Shown here: positions 1 to 14,800 of the stretch, piece after piece
Layout: each line of letters begins with the position of its first letter
How positions within the stretch are numbered: the stretch's first letter is position 1
NCBI GenBank assembly: GCA_035578905.1
Contig: JAQJVL010000255.1
Span: 992,001-1,056,000 of the forward strand
Source of the DNA: Stictocephala bisonia
Lineage: Eukaryota > Arthropoda > Insecta > Hemiptera > Membracidae
Length of the DNA: 64,000 bases
Reading direction: 5' to 3'
Translations under genes and position numbers: made by a program
Notes under the pieces: generated by a model
Database searches by the model: none
What the model saw: the letters and a program-made list of their open reading frames with translations, nothing else
Told to the model about the DNA's origin: nothing

Positions 1-29
1 TACTATAAAATATGTTTGGGGAGGATTAA

Positions 30-215
30 GATCCTCTTGCTAGACTATTGGGTAGTTGGCACTCCTGACTCCAACGCAGGATGTCTCGGGTTCCCATCCC
101 GGGAAGGATCCGACTGAATTTAGCTTGATGGGTTTGGTCCGTTGCCCCATAACAACCTTAGAATACAAAATGCCACTGGCGTTGAAACATAAAAATGTTT
201 CTAAGTAAATAATAA
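30..215 (+). mobile_element. tRNA-derived SINE-like fragment
   Basis: TAGTTGGCACTCCTGACTCC followed by GGGTTCCCATCCCGGG resembles the A and B box layout of a tRNA promoter. It ends in GCCACTGGCGTTGAAACATA and an A/T-rich tail, and that 3' end recurs near 51335 in another tRNA-like copy. Confidence 0.45.
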
Positions 216-1830
216 TTAATTAAAGAATAATAATAAATAATTCTAAATAAAAACTAATCTAAGTTTTTATTAATTTATTACCTATTAAATTGATTGAGCA
301 CGCGGCAAACATCTACAGGCAATCTTCATATTTGGTCATAACGCGGCTAGAGGCGAATTTGGAAATTTCGTTGCCTATCAACTAATATAGTACTCAATTC
401 AATTTGTATTCGCTATGTAAAATGTCAATTAGGATGGAGTGGATATATCAGAGTGGTTATTATGTTTATAAAACATTATATCCGTGGTAGAAGTAAAACA
501 AAGCTACAGCTGTGGTATAATGTAGCCTTGAACTGCGCGTTCAACGACTGAACACGCGATTACTAGGAGCTGACTAACTTACTGCGTGTTGGTTATTTGA
601 CTTTGGTTTTGTGTTAACGGTGTTTCATTTATTTATTTAATATATTATTTATAGGTCGTATTATCTTCCTATAAAGTATACAGTTACTAGCCGACAGTCC
701 TTTGCGACGGGGTGGTTCTCTACATTTACTTACCCTTATCCCGTGGTTCCATCTGAAATGTTTATGTTTTTGTTATCAGCTGTTTGAAATAAATTATTGA
801 ATTAAATTAATGCCAGTGTTACTCTTATGGGAAAAGGAAACTTTGAAGAGCTGTTTCTTCCCGTTTAGAAAAATCCTTAATTAGTGGGTCTCTATGATAC
901 AAAAGTTAACTTCCCTCCAAATTTGATCAACATCTGTTCAATGGTTCCACAGTTTCGTGATGCGTAAGTACAGTGTTTTTGGTCTTAAAAATTAGGATAA
1001 AAAATATTAGTGTTTTTAGTAGTTTGTATTTTATTTGTTTATGTTTGAAAAAAACGCACCAAATTGATATTGACGGCATCTTGTAATTGATTCATTTTTC
1101 TTATTTGATGTCTGACTAACCATATACTTGTAAATATTTTATTTACATCTACAACACGAAGAAAGTATATTTTTCCTTTTTTAGTGATAGAATTAGCAAA
1201 ATATGTTACAATAACGAGTTGGAACATAATTTGGCTAAAAATAAGTAAAATGTCCAAAAGAATACACATGAGTAAATGTTTAGTTACAATTTATCATGAT
1301 AATCTAAAACTAAAATCAGTTTTCATGAAGAAAAATTTTATTAATTATTAGACACTATGTAAGGTTTGGCTCCATTGTTATTCAGCGTGTATAGGTTTGA
1401 AATAATTACATATAATTGACTTACTTTATCTCTAGTTATTAGTATCGGCTGAAGTGTTTTCAAAGTCGAAAGTCACATCCACAGGTGGATTTAAGTATTA
1501 AATCAAAGCAAGTAGTGAGTTACACTTTACTTGCTTAAATCTGCTAAAGTAGAAACATACACGAATTTCTTAAGACATCGCTGGAGAGTTAACCGGCCCA
1601 TAATAGCAATGTAGTTTTCCGTGAGCGGGACGAAACATGCTGTTCTTTTTCTACTGCATGGTTCTTGTTAATAATTATTATAATGAACTCTGTATTATTA
1701 TTAAAGACCCATTCTAATGAACCGTAAGTTGACATTATGAGGTTTTTAAGTTTAAGATAGTAAAGAATGGCTTAAATGTTCCATATTTAACTGAGAATAG
1801 GTATTAAATACGTGACAAATAATAAGCTTG
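216..1830. other. AT-rich spacer, nothing recognised
   Basis: No coding frame with a recognisable domain and no clear repeat was seen. A small imperfect palindrome lies at about 1490-1560. Confidence 0.4.
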
Positions 1831-1989
1831 ACGTACCTTTGTCGTCTTCAGCTTCAAAATCCTATTTATTGGATTACCGGTTTCGGAGCAAGAACTCCAT
1901 GGTCACATCCAGTGTACGTTGTCAAATACTTTTAAAAAAACAATCACATTAAAAAGAAGATTTTGAAGCTGAAGACGACAAAGGTACGT
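1831..1989. repeat. Inverted repeat, 31-bp perfect arms
   Basis: The arms at 1831-1861 and 1959-1989 are exact reverse complements (ACGTACCTTTGTCGTCTTCA and on), with a 97-bp loop. Read on the minus strand, the loop contains GGAG-TTCTTG-CTCC-GAAACCGG, a stem followed by GAAAC like the ends of Penelope-type elements. Probably a decayed retroelement terminus. Confidence 0.55.
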
Positions 1990-2252
1990 TAACCTAATTT
2001 TTTGTCATGTATATCAGCTCAGGAGTCTTTAACAATGAATAAATGAAATACTTACCTTTTTACAAAAACCAACTTATTGTCTATTAAAACAGGTCTTCAC
2101 CTATCAAGTGCAACGATACGATTACTATTACGAAACTCATGTTTTTGCGCTTTTCGTGGAGAAACGGCTCCCTTAGAGTCCTTTTTGATTTTACCATTTT
2201 TGCGAACTAGGACTCCCACTTGGCGTTCACTTATGGGTATATTATACAGCCG

Positions 2253-2446
2253 CAGTATAATATAAACACACTGCAGTGAAGCTTATTCTTGGGAAAAATA
2301 CCAACTGCACGACGCTAGCGATCCTAGTGGTCGTATCGCAGAGCTACACGCCAGTAGCTTGCTATACCACCGCTAGGATCGCTTAGGGTCGCTTGGTTGG
2401 CAAGTAAAACGGCTGAGCTTCGCTACTGTGTGTTTATAATATACTG
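2253..2446. mobile_element. Small inverted-repeat element (MITE-like) just upstream of gene 1
   Basis: Both ends begin CAGTATAATATAAACACAC (the right end, reversed, has one or two changes), and the arms stay similar through GATCCTAG. About 194 bp, ending roughly 90 bp before the gene 1 start codon, so it lies in the promoter or 5' UTR region. No target duplication was clear. Confidence 0.55.
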
Positions 2447-2539
2447 TGATACAACCCTATTACATATATGCTATAGTTGACTGACACGGGATGTATACTG
2501 TATGTTCCAGAATTTTGGAGTCAACATCTACTGGACAAA

Positions 2540-2606
2540 ATGGCGTGGCAAGTGATCCTAGCGATGTTAGGCACACTTGTGGTCTTCACAAACAGCCAGC
2601 TCACAA
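2540..2606 (+). CDS. Gene 1 exon 1 (signal peptide)
   Basis: Encodes [20 protein letters not shown] and two further residues, a classic signal peptide. It ends in phase 1 before the donor GTCAGT. The M-x-W-Q-V-I-L opening is shared with the first exons of genes 2 and 3. Confidence 0.9.
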
Positions 2607-5600
2607 GTCAGTATATTATTCATTATCACATAAATTATTTTTATTATTTAAATAAAAATAGTTTATAACAGTATTATTTTTTACTACATTTATAATAACG
2701 ATGTTTGCACACTGTTAATAGCACTACACACGTTAAACTTCAAAGTTGGTCAAATTCCTTTAGCTGGTCCCTAATTCAACCTATTTTTTTTCAACCTATC
2801 TATAGCAATAACTGAACAAGAATTAGCTGTCCCTTATTCTAACCTAACCTAACCTGTTTCGATGGTTTTAACATATCTATACATATAAAGCTATATAGGA
2901 GGGGACTATTACAGTTATGTGTTTTGGAATATCATTTTATTTTTTTTTTATTTTCTTCCCTCATCATCCTCTCCTCACCCACCTACCTATTTGACTAAAA
3001 TTTTAAAAGAACGGGGCTCTCGTTAATTATCCCAATTAAGAGCCACAAAGAATATTTCATTGACTTAAGTGAGTGTTTATACTTCCTACCACATATTTGA
3101 TTACTTTCCATTAGTATATTACTGTAGACAATGGTTTTAGTTTACGGCACAGCTAAAGGAATGTCACCTCAAAGTTAATTACAACATTGAAAAAATGTAA
3201 GGAATCAAAACGCTGAGCATAAAAAAAATTGTTTGTTATTAAAGTAATGTTTTAAAATATACAACCTCAGCCTAGACCTCCAGAGGGATTTTAAGTGATG
3301 CGATCGGAAAATTGAGGCTAAGGTAATATATATATTTTAAAATTGTAATAGCATAATTTTATAAAACCGAAAATGTAATATACATAGTATAGACGTAACG
3401 TAATTTTTTAGGCAAATGTTTATAAAATTACTAGCTAAATCCGGCTACACTTTTCTGTGGCTTGATCTTGATTTTATCTGAAATAAAGTAACTTAGAGCC
3501 TTTTTATAGATAAAAAAAAATCATCACACAGTAATAAACTTACAGGATATGATTCGGATACAATATGCAAATAAATCAGCTGGTCCCAGCAGCACTTTTT
3601 AGCACTACATTTATTTTCATTTGTGAAATGTAGGTAGGTCAGAAAATGCTTGAAATTCCCAGTTCCCGTTTATAATTTTAGTAAATACATATGTAAATAC
3701 ACTCTTGTATATAAATGTAATGCTGTGTAAAAATGTCAAGTGAATACAGTCACTACTTTTCGAGTATTGTGTACACCAACTCGAGTTGATTGTGTACGGA
3801 GTTTGATTCTTCTATTTTATAAGTAAGTTTGGTGAGAGTTATAAGTAAATTACAACTGCTGTACATCTTTATACACATCTAGTAATAATTTCTACGCTAA
3901 TCCTTGAGGATTGGGGATAATAAAGAAGATAATGAAAAGGTGCTACTCGACACACATTTAGATGTGTCACTATTGGATGTGACGTCTGTTTCCTTTTTCT
4001 CTGTGAACGCGTCTTCACGCTTTACTTTAAAAGCATAAAATAAATCTATCTGAGTTGATCTTGTATTATATAATATCTAAATACAGGGTGTCCCAAAAGT
4101 AAAGTTACAAATTCGGGAATGGTCATATAGGTCAAAATAAAGAGAAAATAAAGAGTAAACTGTTTTCCAAAAATTGCCAGTATACCAAATACCCACCATA
4201 TTGTTTGTTTTCACAAAATACATTTTATCTCTAAGTTGACCTAAACGATCTTGATGAAACTCGCTATGCACGTTAAAATAATAAAGACATATTCTTTAAA
4301 AAAATCAACTTGATCCAATTTTTAATTTCAAAATGGTGGCCATTTTAAATATTTGAACGAAAATTGCTGGTAAACGGCAAAAAATAAAGAAACAAGTTGT
4401 TTTAGACAAATTTATTAACAAACTGTCAGTATCAAAACAATCATAATCGGACGAAAAATTACCAAGATAAATGTCAATGTGTTTTGGTTATTTTTCGTCC
4501 GATTATATTTTTTTTATACTGACAGATTGGTAATGAAACTGTCTTAAAAAATGTGTTCTTAGTAATGTTTTGCATTGTTTTGCCGTATTCCTCAATTTCC
4601 GTTTAAACATTTTAAATGACCGCCATTTTTAAATTGAAAATTGAATCAAGTTGGTTATTTGTTTCTAGAATAGGTCATTATTATCCTAGAAACATTCAAT
4701 ATTATCCTTTACAAAAAATGCATAGCGAGTTTCATAAAGATTGATTTAGCTAACTTGGAGATAACAAATATTTTGTGAAAAAAAAAACCAAAATGGCGGG
4801 TATCTGATAATCGAAGAGTTTTTCTGAAAAAAAAATGTATTCTTGATTTTCTCTTTATTTTGCCTATATAACAATTTTTCGAAGTTTGGCACTTTACTTT
4901 TGGTACACCCTGTATATAACCAGAGTTATCAAGTATTTACATTGACAACAAAAGTAATAAGTCGAGTTGATAAAGTAGTTATTATCTCTGAACTTGAGTA
5001 TTTAGAGAATATTTTGTATCCTGATTGTTACAACTTGGGAATTGACAAGTTTGACTTGACCTATACCAATAGTGTAGTTACTGCCAAAGTAACTTTTTGG
5101 ACCCATTTCAAAAATAAATTGTGATTTTGAACTTTTCAGCTGATCAAATGATACAACTGTCATTGAAGGCTCGCAAGCTGCCGAACGACGTCTGCGGTGA
5201 ATCCACGGTGTTTGACCAGAAAATTATCAACGGCACAAAAGTTGAATTAGGTGAGAATTAATTTAATTACCTATTACTAAAAATACGTAGGATGTAAAAT
5301 TATTTGCGTATTTAATTAGTTTACATCCTGGAATCCGACCACGTAAATATTCGTCTGCTAACTGACACTCAGTTCTCTTCCCTACACAATAGTCACCTTT
5401 CACAGACACACCAGACTCCTCTAGTAGTGTTTACGGCGATGGCAACCATTGAGTGGACGCCGTGTCGGTTTAAGAAGACCAAGCAAAACTTCTTTATCCC
5501 CAAGTAGCTTGATTACAACACTGTGCCTCTAGTGCCGACAAGAGTTATCTAGAGTCACAGTTCGATGGTCTGTTGATGAGTCCAAGACGACTGACTCATT

Positions 5601-8600
5601 AACACTAACTGGAATCAATTAGGTAAATTCCGTGAATTACCACAGATCACGCAGCTTAATTGAGGCATTGAATATAATCAGAAGTCCGAAGAATATCGAG
5701 ATAGCAGCGACGTTCAAAATCCTGTAAAATATTATAAGGATTAACGTTTCCAGCAGTTCAGTTCATTGACACCTGCAGCCCACCCTTGCAAAATTAATAG
5801 CTTGGCCCACCGAAGGTGGGTGCGATGGCAAAGGACTCAGGAGGTAACAGAACAAAGAACACAAGTTACGTCCAAAATGCAGTTTAATTAAGAAAGAGAA
5901 AGAATTAAAAGTTGAACATTTTTAAAAACATAGCAAATAGAGAAATGGGCTGTTGCCAGTTCAACAGAACAAAAGTATAGGTCTATCCAAAACATATATA
6001 TATATTTCTTTTTTTATTAAAAATTTTCAATAAACACATAAACAATAAAAAAGAATAACAATAAATAAATTACATTATAAATCACTAACAGATACATGAA
6101 CAATTAGAAACATAAAACACCTGAAAACAATAATACGTACAAGTGAATGAATACCGGTACCACAAATAATAAACATGAATAGAGAAAACAATATTTAACA
6201 ATAACTATAAATAAGTAAACTTAACAAAATGATCAATTAATATAACAAACAAAATAGTCTAAGGCGGTATTACTTTCCGGGGCCTCGGGAACGTAAAAAT
6301 AATTTTGAGGTTAGGCCAATTTGGAAAAGTTTTAAAAAAATGGGAAAATGAAATATAATAGCAAGACCCCGAGAACCCCGTAAAAAAAAAAAAAACCGCT
6401 ATCACAGCAGACAAAAATTAAATTTAAAAAATATCAAAATTTAATCTAACTGTCTCTCCTAAAAAGCCCCGAAAAACCCAACCTTTAACAAAAGTTCACA
6501 ATAGTAAAAAGTCCCACACGGATTCCACGAGCTTCAAAAGAAAATCACTACACAGATTTTTATTTTACATTCTTCGTTATTGTGTTTTTTCTTTTTCTTT
6601 TCTTTCACAAAATCACGTAAGTGGCCGGGAGGGCGAAGAAAATAATGGAAAGATTTCACCTGCATTCTGAAGTCATCTACCTGGATAAAAAGTCAACAGC
6701 GCAGCGAGGAAGGGAGGAAGGAATAGGTAGCTACTTCTCTCTGAGCCGCAAAGAAGGCCAAAAGGACGGCCCAGCCCGTAGGCCCCCTCTACGTCTCCGG
6801 GCGACATCAAGTTGGATGGCAATGCAGGTGACTATCCATCTCCCCTCCCGGACGCTGGAGCCAAAAGCCAAAAGACTCAGCCAACCATGCCGACGAAGAC
6901 AAACGGCAGCAGTCCAATGACGGCTAACAAGACAGAACCAACACGAACAAGAAACAAGGAACAACGAAAAGAAACACAAACTAAAACAAACAACGAGTAA
7001 GGCGAATATTCGAAACGACTCAACTCTGTGCTACGGCACACCCCAAATACTCGTTACTATCATTGCAATTATTTTCTAATGTGTCATTAAATAAAGATAA
7101 GCCAGTGTTTGGACTGTGATAGACGGCGAAGTGCCGACAGTGCTGGCCGGCCCAGGCAAAGGTCACACTGATAAGGCAGTCGCCACGTCCCCCAGACATA
7201 TATATGTGCATAACGGTGACAATAAACTATGTAGACTTACCACCATGCGCAGTACTGAGATTATTATAGAACCTAATATCCTTCCAAAATAATTGGCAGT
7301 TACATTTAATTTCATTGTTATTCATTAATAAGACGCTGATCGTTGAGATATGGGGAAATATGAGGGGCGAAATGAGTGTGATGAGTGTAGAAGAAAGAGT
7401 GTAGTCGTTGTTACTGACTAAGGTCGACTGTTCTTTAGAAAAAGCCATTTATTAATTGCCCAACAGCCAGGGCAACTAAGGACCTACAGCCTCAGGTGGA
7501 ATCCGAACCAAGTAGTATGTGTCTGATTTCCAGCTTTTTTATTTATTTTTTTTTATTTATTCATAAGACGCCGATCGTCAAGATATGGGCGAATATGGAT
7601 TTCGAATGAGTGTGATGAGTGTAGATGATCGAATGTAGTCATTGTTACAAACTAAGGCCGACTATTCCTTAGAAAGTGTCATTAATTAATGACAGATAAC
7701 TGACAAGCCTGATATGTCGTTGTAGGACTATGGCTGTAATTTATTGGATATAAATAATGATAGGCAACTCAACATAGCCTTTCTTTTAAACTTTTTACAA
7801 TATTCTTTCCGGGCCCTCACCTCTGGGTTGAAAAAAATACAAACTACATCAAAAGATAGGAAAAAACTTTATACAGAGGTGCACTAAATCTCAATTATTT
7901 ATCTGGACCTATTTAAGAGAAATGAAGCTGGTTATATTTTCCAACATCCTGTAGGAATTACTGCATTATCCGTGTACAACGACTTAACTGTAACCCTCTC
8001 AAATAGATTACAACCAACGATCTCAAAATTATTGTATTCGTTTTGTAATTAACTTAGGATGGGATGATCGCATTACAACTTACTATATACGTCCAAAAAC
8101 ATTTAGTTGTTGGATGAAAGATCTTCCAAAGAAAGCTCCATCTCGTCTTCAATTATTTAGGGCAAATTACTATCAGAAATACTTTTCGTGTACATTTGAT
8201 GTAGTCTCTCCACATAGTGATACTCGCTCTGATTCTTGAATCTTTAGAATTCCAAATCACAATTCCACATCCTTTGACAAATTATTTACCCTATCAGCTT
8301 GTGGACTTAGGAACGAACTCTCTTCCTATTAGCATCAGGCGGTTTGTCGTATCGCTTAATAGAAAACGGCTTCTGGCAAGGATGACCCCGCATGCTTGCT
8401 TGACCTTTGAATGCGCTGTTTGGTCTTTGAGTGGAACGTTCTATGTGAGAGTGGAAAAGGCGATTTTTACAAGTGTTATATTTATTTATTTTTATTTTTG
8501 TGTTTTCATATTAAGTTAAGGAAATTAATAAATGGAAATAATTTAGTTTACAAAATATATGTTGGTGATCATTTCCCGTTGCTAGTCACATCTAATTAAA

Positions 8601-11600
8601 AATTAATTAATGTTGTTTAGGCACGTATCCATGGGCGGCAGCCATTGGCTACAAGGTGGGATCGGAGGGACCCTACTGGCTCTGTACAGGAAGTCTGGTG
8701 ACAGACCAGTTTGTGATGACAGCGGCGCACTGCCTAGACCCCAAGAGGATCCAGAGGAACAGACCCATGAAAGTGTGAGTGCCTCTAACAAAAATATATA
8801 GATATGTACACCAATAATGTTTGTAACATTATCAATGGAGTAATTTTTTTAGGAGTTGAACGGTTTAATTTTAGCGAAATAATTGTAATATACTCATCTA
8901 AAACTTTAATAATCAAACTAAAGATGCTCGTCAAAATACGGGTATACGCTTATGCATTTGAAGTTGTACAGTATGGAAGAAAAGTCCCGGAACAGTTTAA
9001 TAATATCTGAACGACTACAGATTAAGTAATGGAACTTGCCACTTCATTACTGCACCTATTAATATACCTATTTAAGTAACTAGCATTTTTCAGTCATGTC
9101 AGGGGCATGGCCCACAAGGAGTCAGAAGAAAATCTTAAACCCAGAAATCCGATCTCTAAAAGTTCGCTCTTTAAAAAATTACGCTGGTTTAAATTTTAAA
9201 AAGATACAATTAAGGTCATGTTCTAGAAGGATTAAAATTCTTTTCTTAGCTCAAGTTGCGAGAGTTAAACTTTGTAGATGCCTACTGGACTTAAGAAATG
9301 GTTTTTTAGGGTAGTTGGTGACTCTTCACTTCCAATGGATGATGGTCCACAAATAGTTCGACAAAACTATTAAATATTGGTCAAGATGTACATCAATTTT
9401 ACTGGACCAACTTTTTTAAGTCCGTGTAACACCATTACCATACCCTATAACATATCTATGCTATGTTTAGTACGTGTTTCGAAATTCTTGTAGACCATCA
9501 TCTATTGGAAGCGAAGAGTCACCAACTACCCAAAAACTATTTCCTAAGTCCAGTAGATATTTACAAAGTTTAACTTTGTCAACTTGAGCTAAGAAAAGAA
9601 TTTTAATCCTTCTAGAACAGGACCTTAATTGTATCTTTTTAAAACTTTAAACCAGCGTCATTTTTTAAAGAGTGAACTTTTAGAGATCGGATTTCTGGGT
9701 TTATATTCTAATACTAAAGATCTTTAATTTGATTTACTGCTCGACCTATGCTCTCATTTAAGATTTTCTTCTGTCTTCTTGCGGACATGGTCCCTAATAT
9801 GACAGAAAATTGGCAGTTACTTCAAAAAGTAGATTAGTAGGTGCAGTCATGATGTACCAAGTTTTATTCAGCTAATCATTCAGAAATCATTAAGCTGTTC
9901 CAGGACTTTTCTTTCACACTGTATATCAGTTGTATACATTAATGTATTCTTAATTTGTATATAGATCTGTGGTCCGGCTGGGAGACCTGGACTTGGATGA
10001 TAATGTAAATGATGGAGCGTCTCCTGTTGACGTGGAAGTTGAGAGTGTCAAGTTCCATCCGGAGTACAATAACGACCAGAAAACCAACGACATCGGCCTT
10101 ATCAAACTTAAAACCAAAGTCCAATTCGATGGTGAGTAGAAAAACTGAGTACTTTGGTCACTGATATCTCTTTTAAAAATAGAGTATAATAAAAGTTGTA
10201 TAAATAATGTAACTATCAAAAATATGTTAGTGGGGCAAAGGCCAAATTTTACGTAAGTGGTGTCCAGAAGAGGCACAGTGAACGTAAGTGTTGGTTGTAA
10301 GTGGCATAGTGAACGTAAGTGGTGGTTGGAGGGGCAGAGTGAAAGCAAGTGGTAGATGGAAGGAGAAAAGTGAACGTAAGTGCTGGACGAAAGGGTGAGA
10401 AAGGAATGTAAGTGGTGGTTGGAGGGGCAGAGTGAAAGTAAATGGTAGGTGGAAGGGGCAAATTTCATGACAATTTCATTTATCATTATTAATTATACAT
10501 TATTCTTCCATAGTATGTAAAGTAGACTATTTCGCTCACCAGACTTATTCAAAATCCACATTTGTTCATAAATTTAAGATCAACCTTTTAATATTTAATA
10601 AATAAAAATGTCATAAGTTTCAATGCAGCATCTAGTTATTTTTAGACTAAACACAACTTTAAATTTAAAATTAGACGTGTGTAAAAAGTGATGTATATTG
10701 AAACAAAAATAAATGTCATCGGAATGTTCAAGATACGTTGTTAAATGTGTTCAACAAGACTTTTTCTTTAAAAAATGAGCAATACGTAAATAAAGGAAGA
10801 TTAAATAACTTAGACTCAACGGAGAATTATGTATGCTATGAACCAATGGTGTGACGATGAACGCCAGCTGCAATCATAGGATCGCCTTACGTCTTACTTT
10901 GTTGCTATTTTCAGTTTTTTTAATGCAGTTGTTTTATCACCTTCTTGGTTGATGTTGTGAATTTAATTGTGAGTAAACATATTTTGATTACGGCCACTGC
11001 TCATCTTTAAGACGCCAATTGAAGATATATTAATCGGTAGCGTAGTTGGTTCAATCCCAGCTTTATGTGCTAAAGGTTCTCAGTTCGATCCCAATCAGAG
11101 TCAATACATTTTGAGAAAGAACAGCTGATAACCACCGGCTGTTCATTTGTCATTGGCTATTAATTAATGACACTTTCTAAGGAATAGTCGGCCTTAGTGT
11201 GTAACAATGACTACATTCGCTCATCTACACTCATCACACTCATTCGAAATCCATATTCGCCCATATCTTGACGATCGGCGTCTTATGAATAAATAAATAA
11301 ATATGGCTGAACTGTATACTATGGTCTCCTGTTGTTAATCTATTGTTCATTGTATTATTTTTTGAACCAATTTAAAATGCCTCTTCCAGTGGATCTCTTT
11401 AATGTTTGTTGTATGTCAAAGACCGTTCGTCAGAACTACATTCTAATGCCACTAAGTGCGCTGTCAAGTCGGAACATTTATTTCATAAAGTATACAAGTG
11501 TATTGCAACCGCTACTATAACCTATGAATGCTAAATAAACACGTTCTGTATGTGAGTGTATACTGTATTCATTGGCCTATACTTCAATCTAAATTGTCAA

Positions 11601-11851
11601 TGCAAACCTCGTATTTCAAGTATTTACCATACAATTGTTTTGTCATGATTGTCATGATATGTTTTGTATTGACCAATAAAATTATATTTAATTTTTTTTT
11701 TATTTATTCAACAGGCCTAAAGAAACCAATCTGTCTGCCTCCTCCAGAATTCTTTACGAATTCTTTTGTCGACTACAGCTCTGTTGTAATAGGCTGGGGT
11801 AACACGGAGAAAGGAAGTGAGTATTAACATTTGTGATTTATACTACAATTG

Positions 11852-11883
<32 letters not shown>

Positions 11884-14800
11884 AATAATAATGTACTATA
11901 AAAAAGACCATAGATATTATTTTTATAGTATAGTATCCTTATACCATTTGATTATAAGTTTTTATTCTATAAGCTCAAATGGAGTTACTTTACCATCAGT
12001 GGAATTTTCAGATATTTATTGCCTTAAACTATTGTTGAAAGTTGAGTTTTAATTACATAATTACTATTTTTATCGGGGGGGAAATATCTAAATAAAACCT
12101 CCATCTAAGGATTAATTATGGTGTATTTAGCAAATAAAGAAGGGAAAGTACCAGATTGTATCGGATATTTGACTACAAAATAAAGAAGGGAAAGTACCAG
12201 ATTGTATCGGATATTTGACTACAAAATAAAGAAGGGAAAGTACCAGATTGTATCGGATATTTGACTACAAAATAAAGAAGGGAAAGTACCAGATTGTATC
12301 GGATATTTGACTACAAAATAAAGAAGGGAAAGTACCAGATTGTATCGGATATTTGACTACAAAATAAAGAAGGGAAAGTACCAGATTGTATCGGATATTT
12401 GACTACAAAATCTAGGTTACCACTTACCACTTTCAAAAAGGAGAAAGATAAATAAATATCACAATTAAAACATTAAGTATTTGTTCGTAAAGTTGTTATT
12501 GTCCAAAATGTGAAAGAATTATAGTTCATTTTAAACTGGAAATTTATCTCTATGGAGTTCTCTATTCCCAGGCACGATGGGATAGTAACTTTAGGATTTG
12601 AGTGTGGAAACGTAGGATGTAGTGTAGGATGGGATTGTAGGATGAGTGTGGATGACTATTGTAGTCTGGTTACTAACTGAGTCCCAATGCGACTGAGAGA
12701 CAGCTTTACGTGGCATCCGAACCACGTAGTATTGGTATGATTTTTAGCTATCTGACAAGCCTAGCACTCAGTTCTCTCTTCTACACAACACCCGAACACT
12801 GACCACTACCCAACACGGACACCCCAGACTTCTCTAGTAGTGTCCGCGCTGATAGTAATCATTGAGCGGATGCCATGTTGGTTTTAAGAGGACCGAGCTT
12901 ATACCCTACTGTCTATTGTGTTCACCATTTTTTAAATCGAGATAAGTCCGTTGTTTGGCGGAAAATGAAGCGCGCCAGATTGGCAAGCCTTTTGCCAATC
13001 TGGGTGGGCAAGAGGGTCAATATCCACTATACGTATATACAGTAGGTGGGCAAGAGGGTCAATATCCACTATACGTATATGGGTGGGCAAGAGGGTCAAT
13101 ATCCACTATACGTATATGGGTGGGCAAGAGGGTCAATAACCCATTGTACGTGTATGGTTGGGTGGGATGGTCAATATCCACTGTACGTGTATTGGTGGGT
13201 GGGAGGGTCAATATCCACTGTACGTGTATTGGTGGGTGGGAGGGTCAATATCCACTGTACGTGTATGTGTGGTTGGGAAGTCAATATCCACTGTACGTGT
13301 ATGTGTGGACGGGTGGGAAAGAACATACACTCACTTTTTTACAGTTGTATTTATCTGTTTTATAGTGTTAACTTTTTAACATTAATCACAACATTCCATA
13401 TTTTTCAGAGACAACGGCACTTTATGAAGCATCTGTGGACATTAAAGATACTAATATCTGCAGAACCAACATTACCAGGGTTCTGAACAAGTCGGTCTTA
13501 GACGACAGGGTAATCTGTGCTTCAGCACCAGGAAAGGACTCTTGTCAGGTATGTTCTAGGCGGCTGATCTTCTAGACATTTTCACATATTGTATTTTTAA
13601 CAGAAATTGTACAAGGAAATTACCGTCAACTACTACTTACATGCCCTGATTTCCAAAAGCATTTTCAAACTCTTAAAACAACGTCAATAGTTTTTTGAAA
13701 ACCATGCTTTGATTCCTCACTTTCTTAAAACAAAGTCGGTCTTATACCTTCATGTCTTTAAGGTGAATAAATTACTTCATTTACTTCAATGAGTAATTCC
13801 ATATAACAACAACCATGTTCAATTAAAGCCACCCAATCACACGTGGATTGGTCTGTACGTTTGAATAATGCCGATGAAACACATTTTTCGGAGTGGTTAT
13901 GAAATGCACATGGAAATATAATTTGTGGCCATAATATGGTTTTAATGGTGGAAACTGTTTTATTTTGAAAACGAAATCGTTTTAATTATTTACTATGATT
14001 TTATGATTTACATAATTGTAGTTTTAGAATGTAATATGAAAAATCATTACACAGGGCGCCACGAGAGAAGTCCGTTGGTTTACAGCCAATACAGTGAGAG
14101 TGCGGCGTTGTCAAATGTACTACAGTAGTCTCGTACTGTTATGGATAAATGTTCTTGTCCATAAAACAAATACATGAACATTATTTTACTGTCCTAGTGT
14201 ATAATTTATTTACTCGGTATCAACTAACTGTTGATATATCAACAGTTATATAATATATAAATGGTCTAAAATCTTCAATTCAGTTCGGAAAAGTTATTCA
14301 GTACGCTGATGACACGACTCTTTGTGAGATAGATGAATCATCACGTGATTTAGAAGTAAAATCATTTATTGATCTGAATCAATGCATTCAACATTTTAAT
14401 AAAATGGGCCTGAAAACAAACAATTCTAAGTCAAATTTCATAAAATTTTGTCAGCCTCAACACGTTGAACAGAATCAAATCACAGCAATGGTGGATGATG
14501 TACTCTTAGAGGAAACAGAGTCCACGAAGTTCCTTGGAATACACCTTGACAAAGGGTTGACTTGGGACGTTCACATTGACAGTGTGTGTGTGCTAGAGTT
14601 AACTCGGGCATTTTTGCTCTGCGCAACCTGGCACAATTCTGCTCCCTGGAAGTCTTAAAACTTGCATATTATGGCTTGATCCATACCCACTTAGCCTATG
14701 GTATAAGACTTTGGGGTAGTTGTTCTAAATACAAGCTGGAAAGGGTATTTAGACTTCAAAAAAGAGCTGTCAGAACTATTTTAAAATTAAACGTCAGAGA

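Noticed and set aside
2839..2855. Telomere-like CCTAA repeats
   Set aside because: Only just over three units; such short runs are common by chance in AT-rich insect DNA.
12132..12411. CRISPR array
   Set aside because: Direct tandem repeats without unique spacers, in eukaryotic intron sequence. The same holds for 18199, 26095, 53601 and 61423.
12955..13486. Overlapping frames of 73-146 codons upstream of and across gene 1 exon 6
   Set aside because: They run through the GGGTGGG minisatellite and cross the exon 6 acceptor in the wrong phase.
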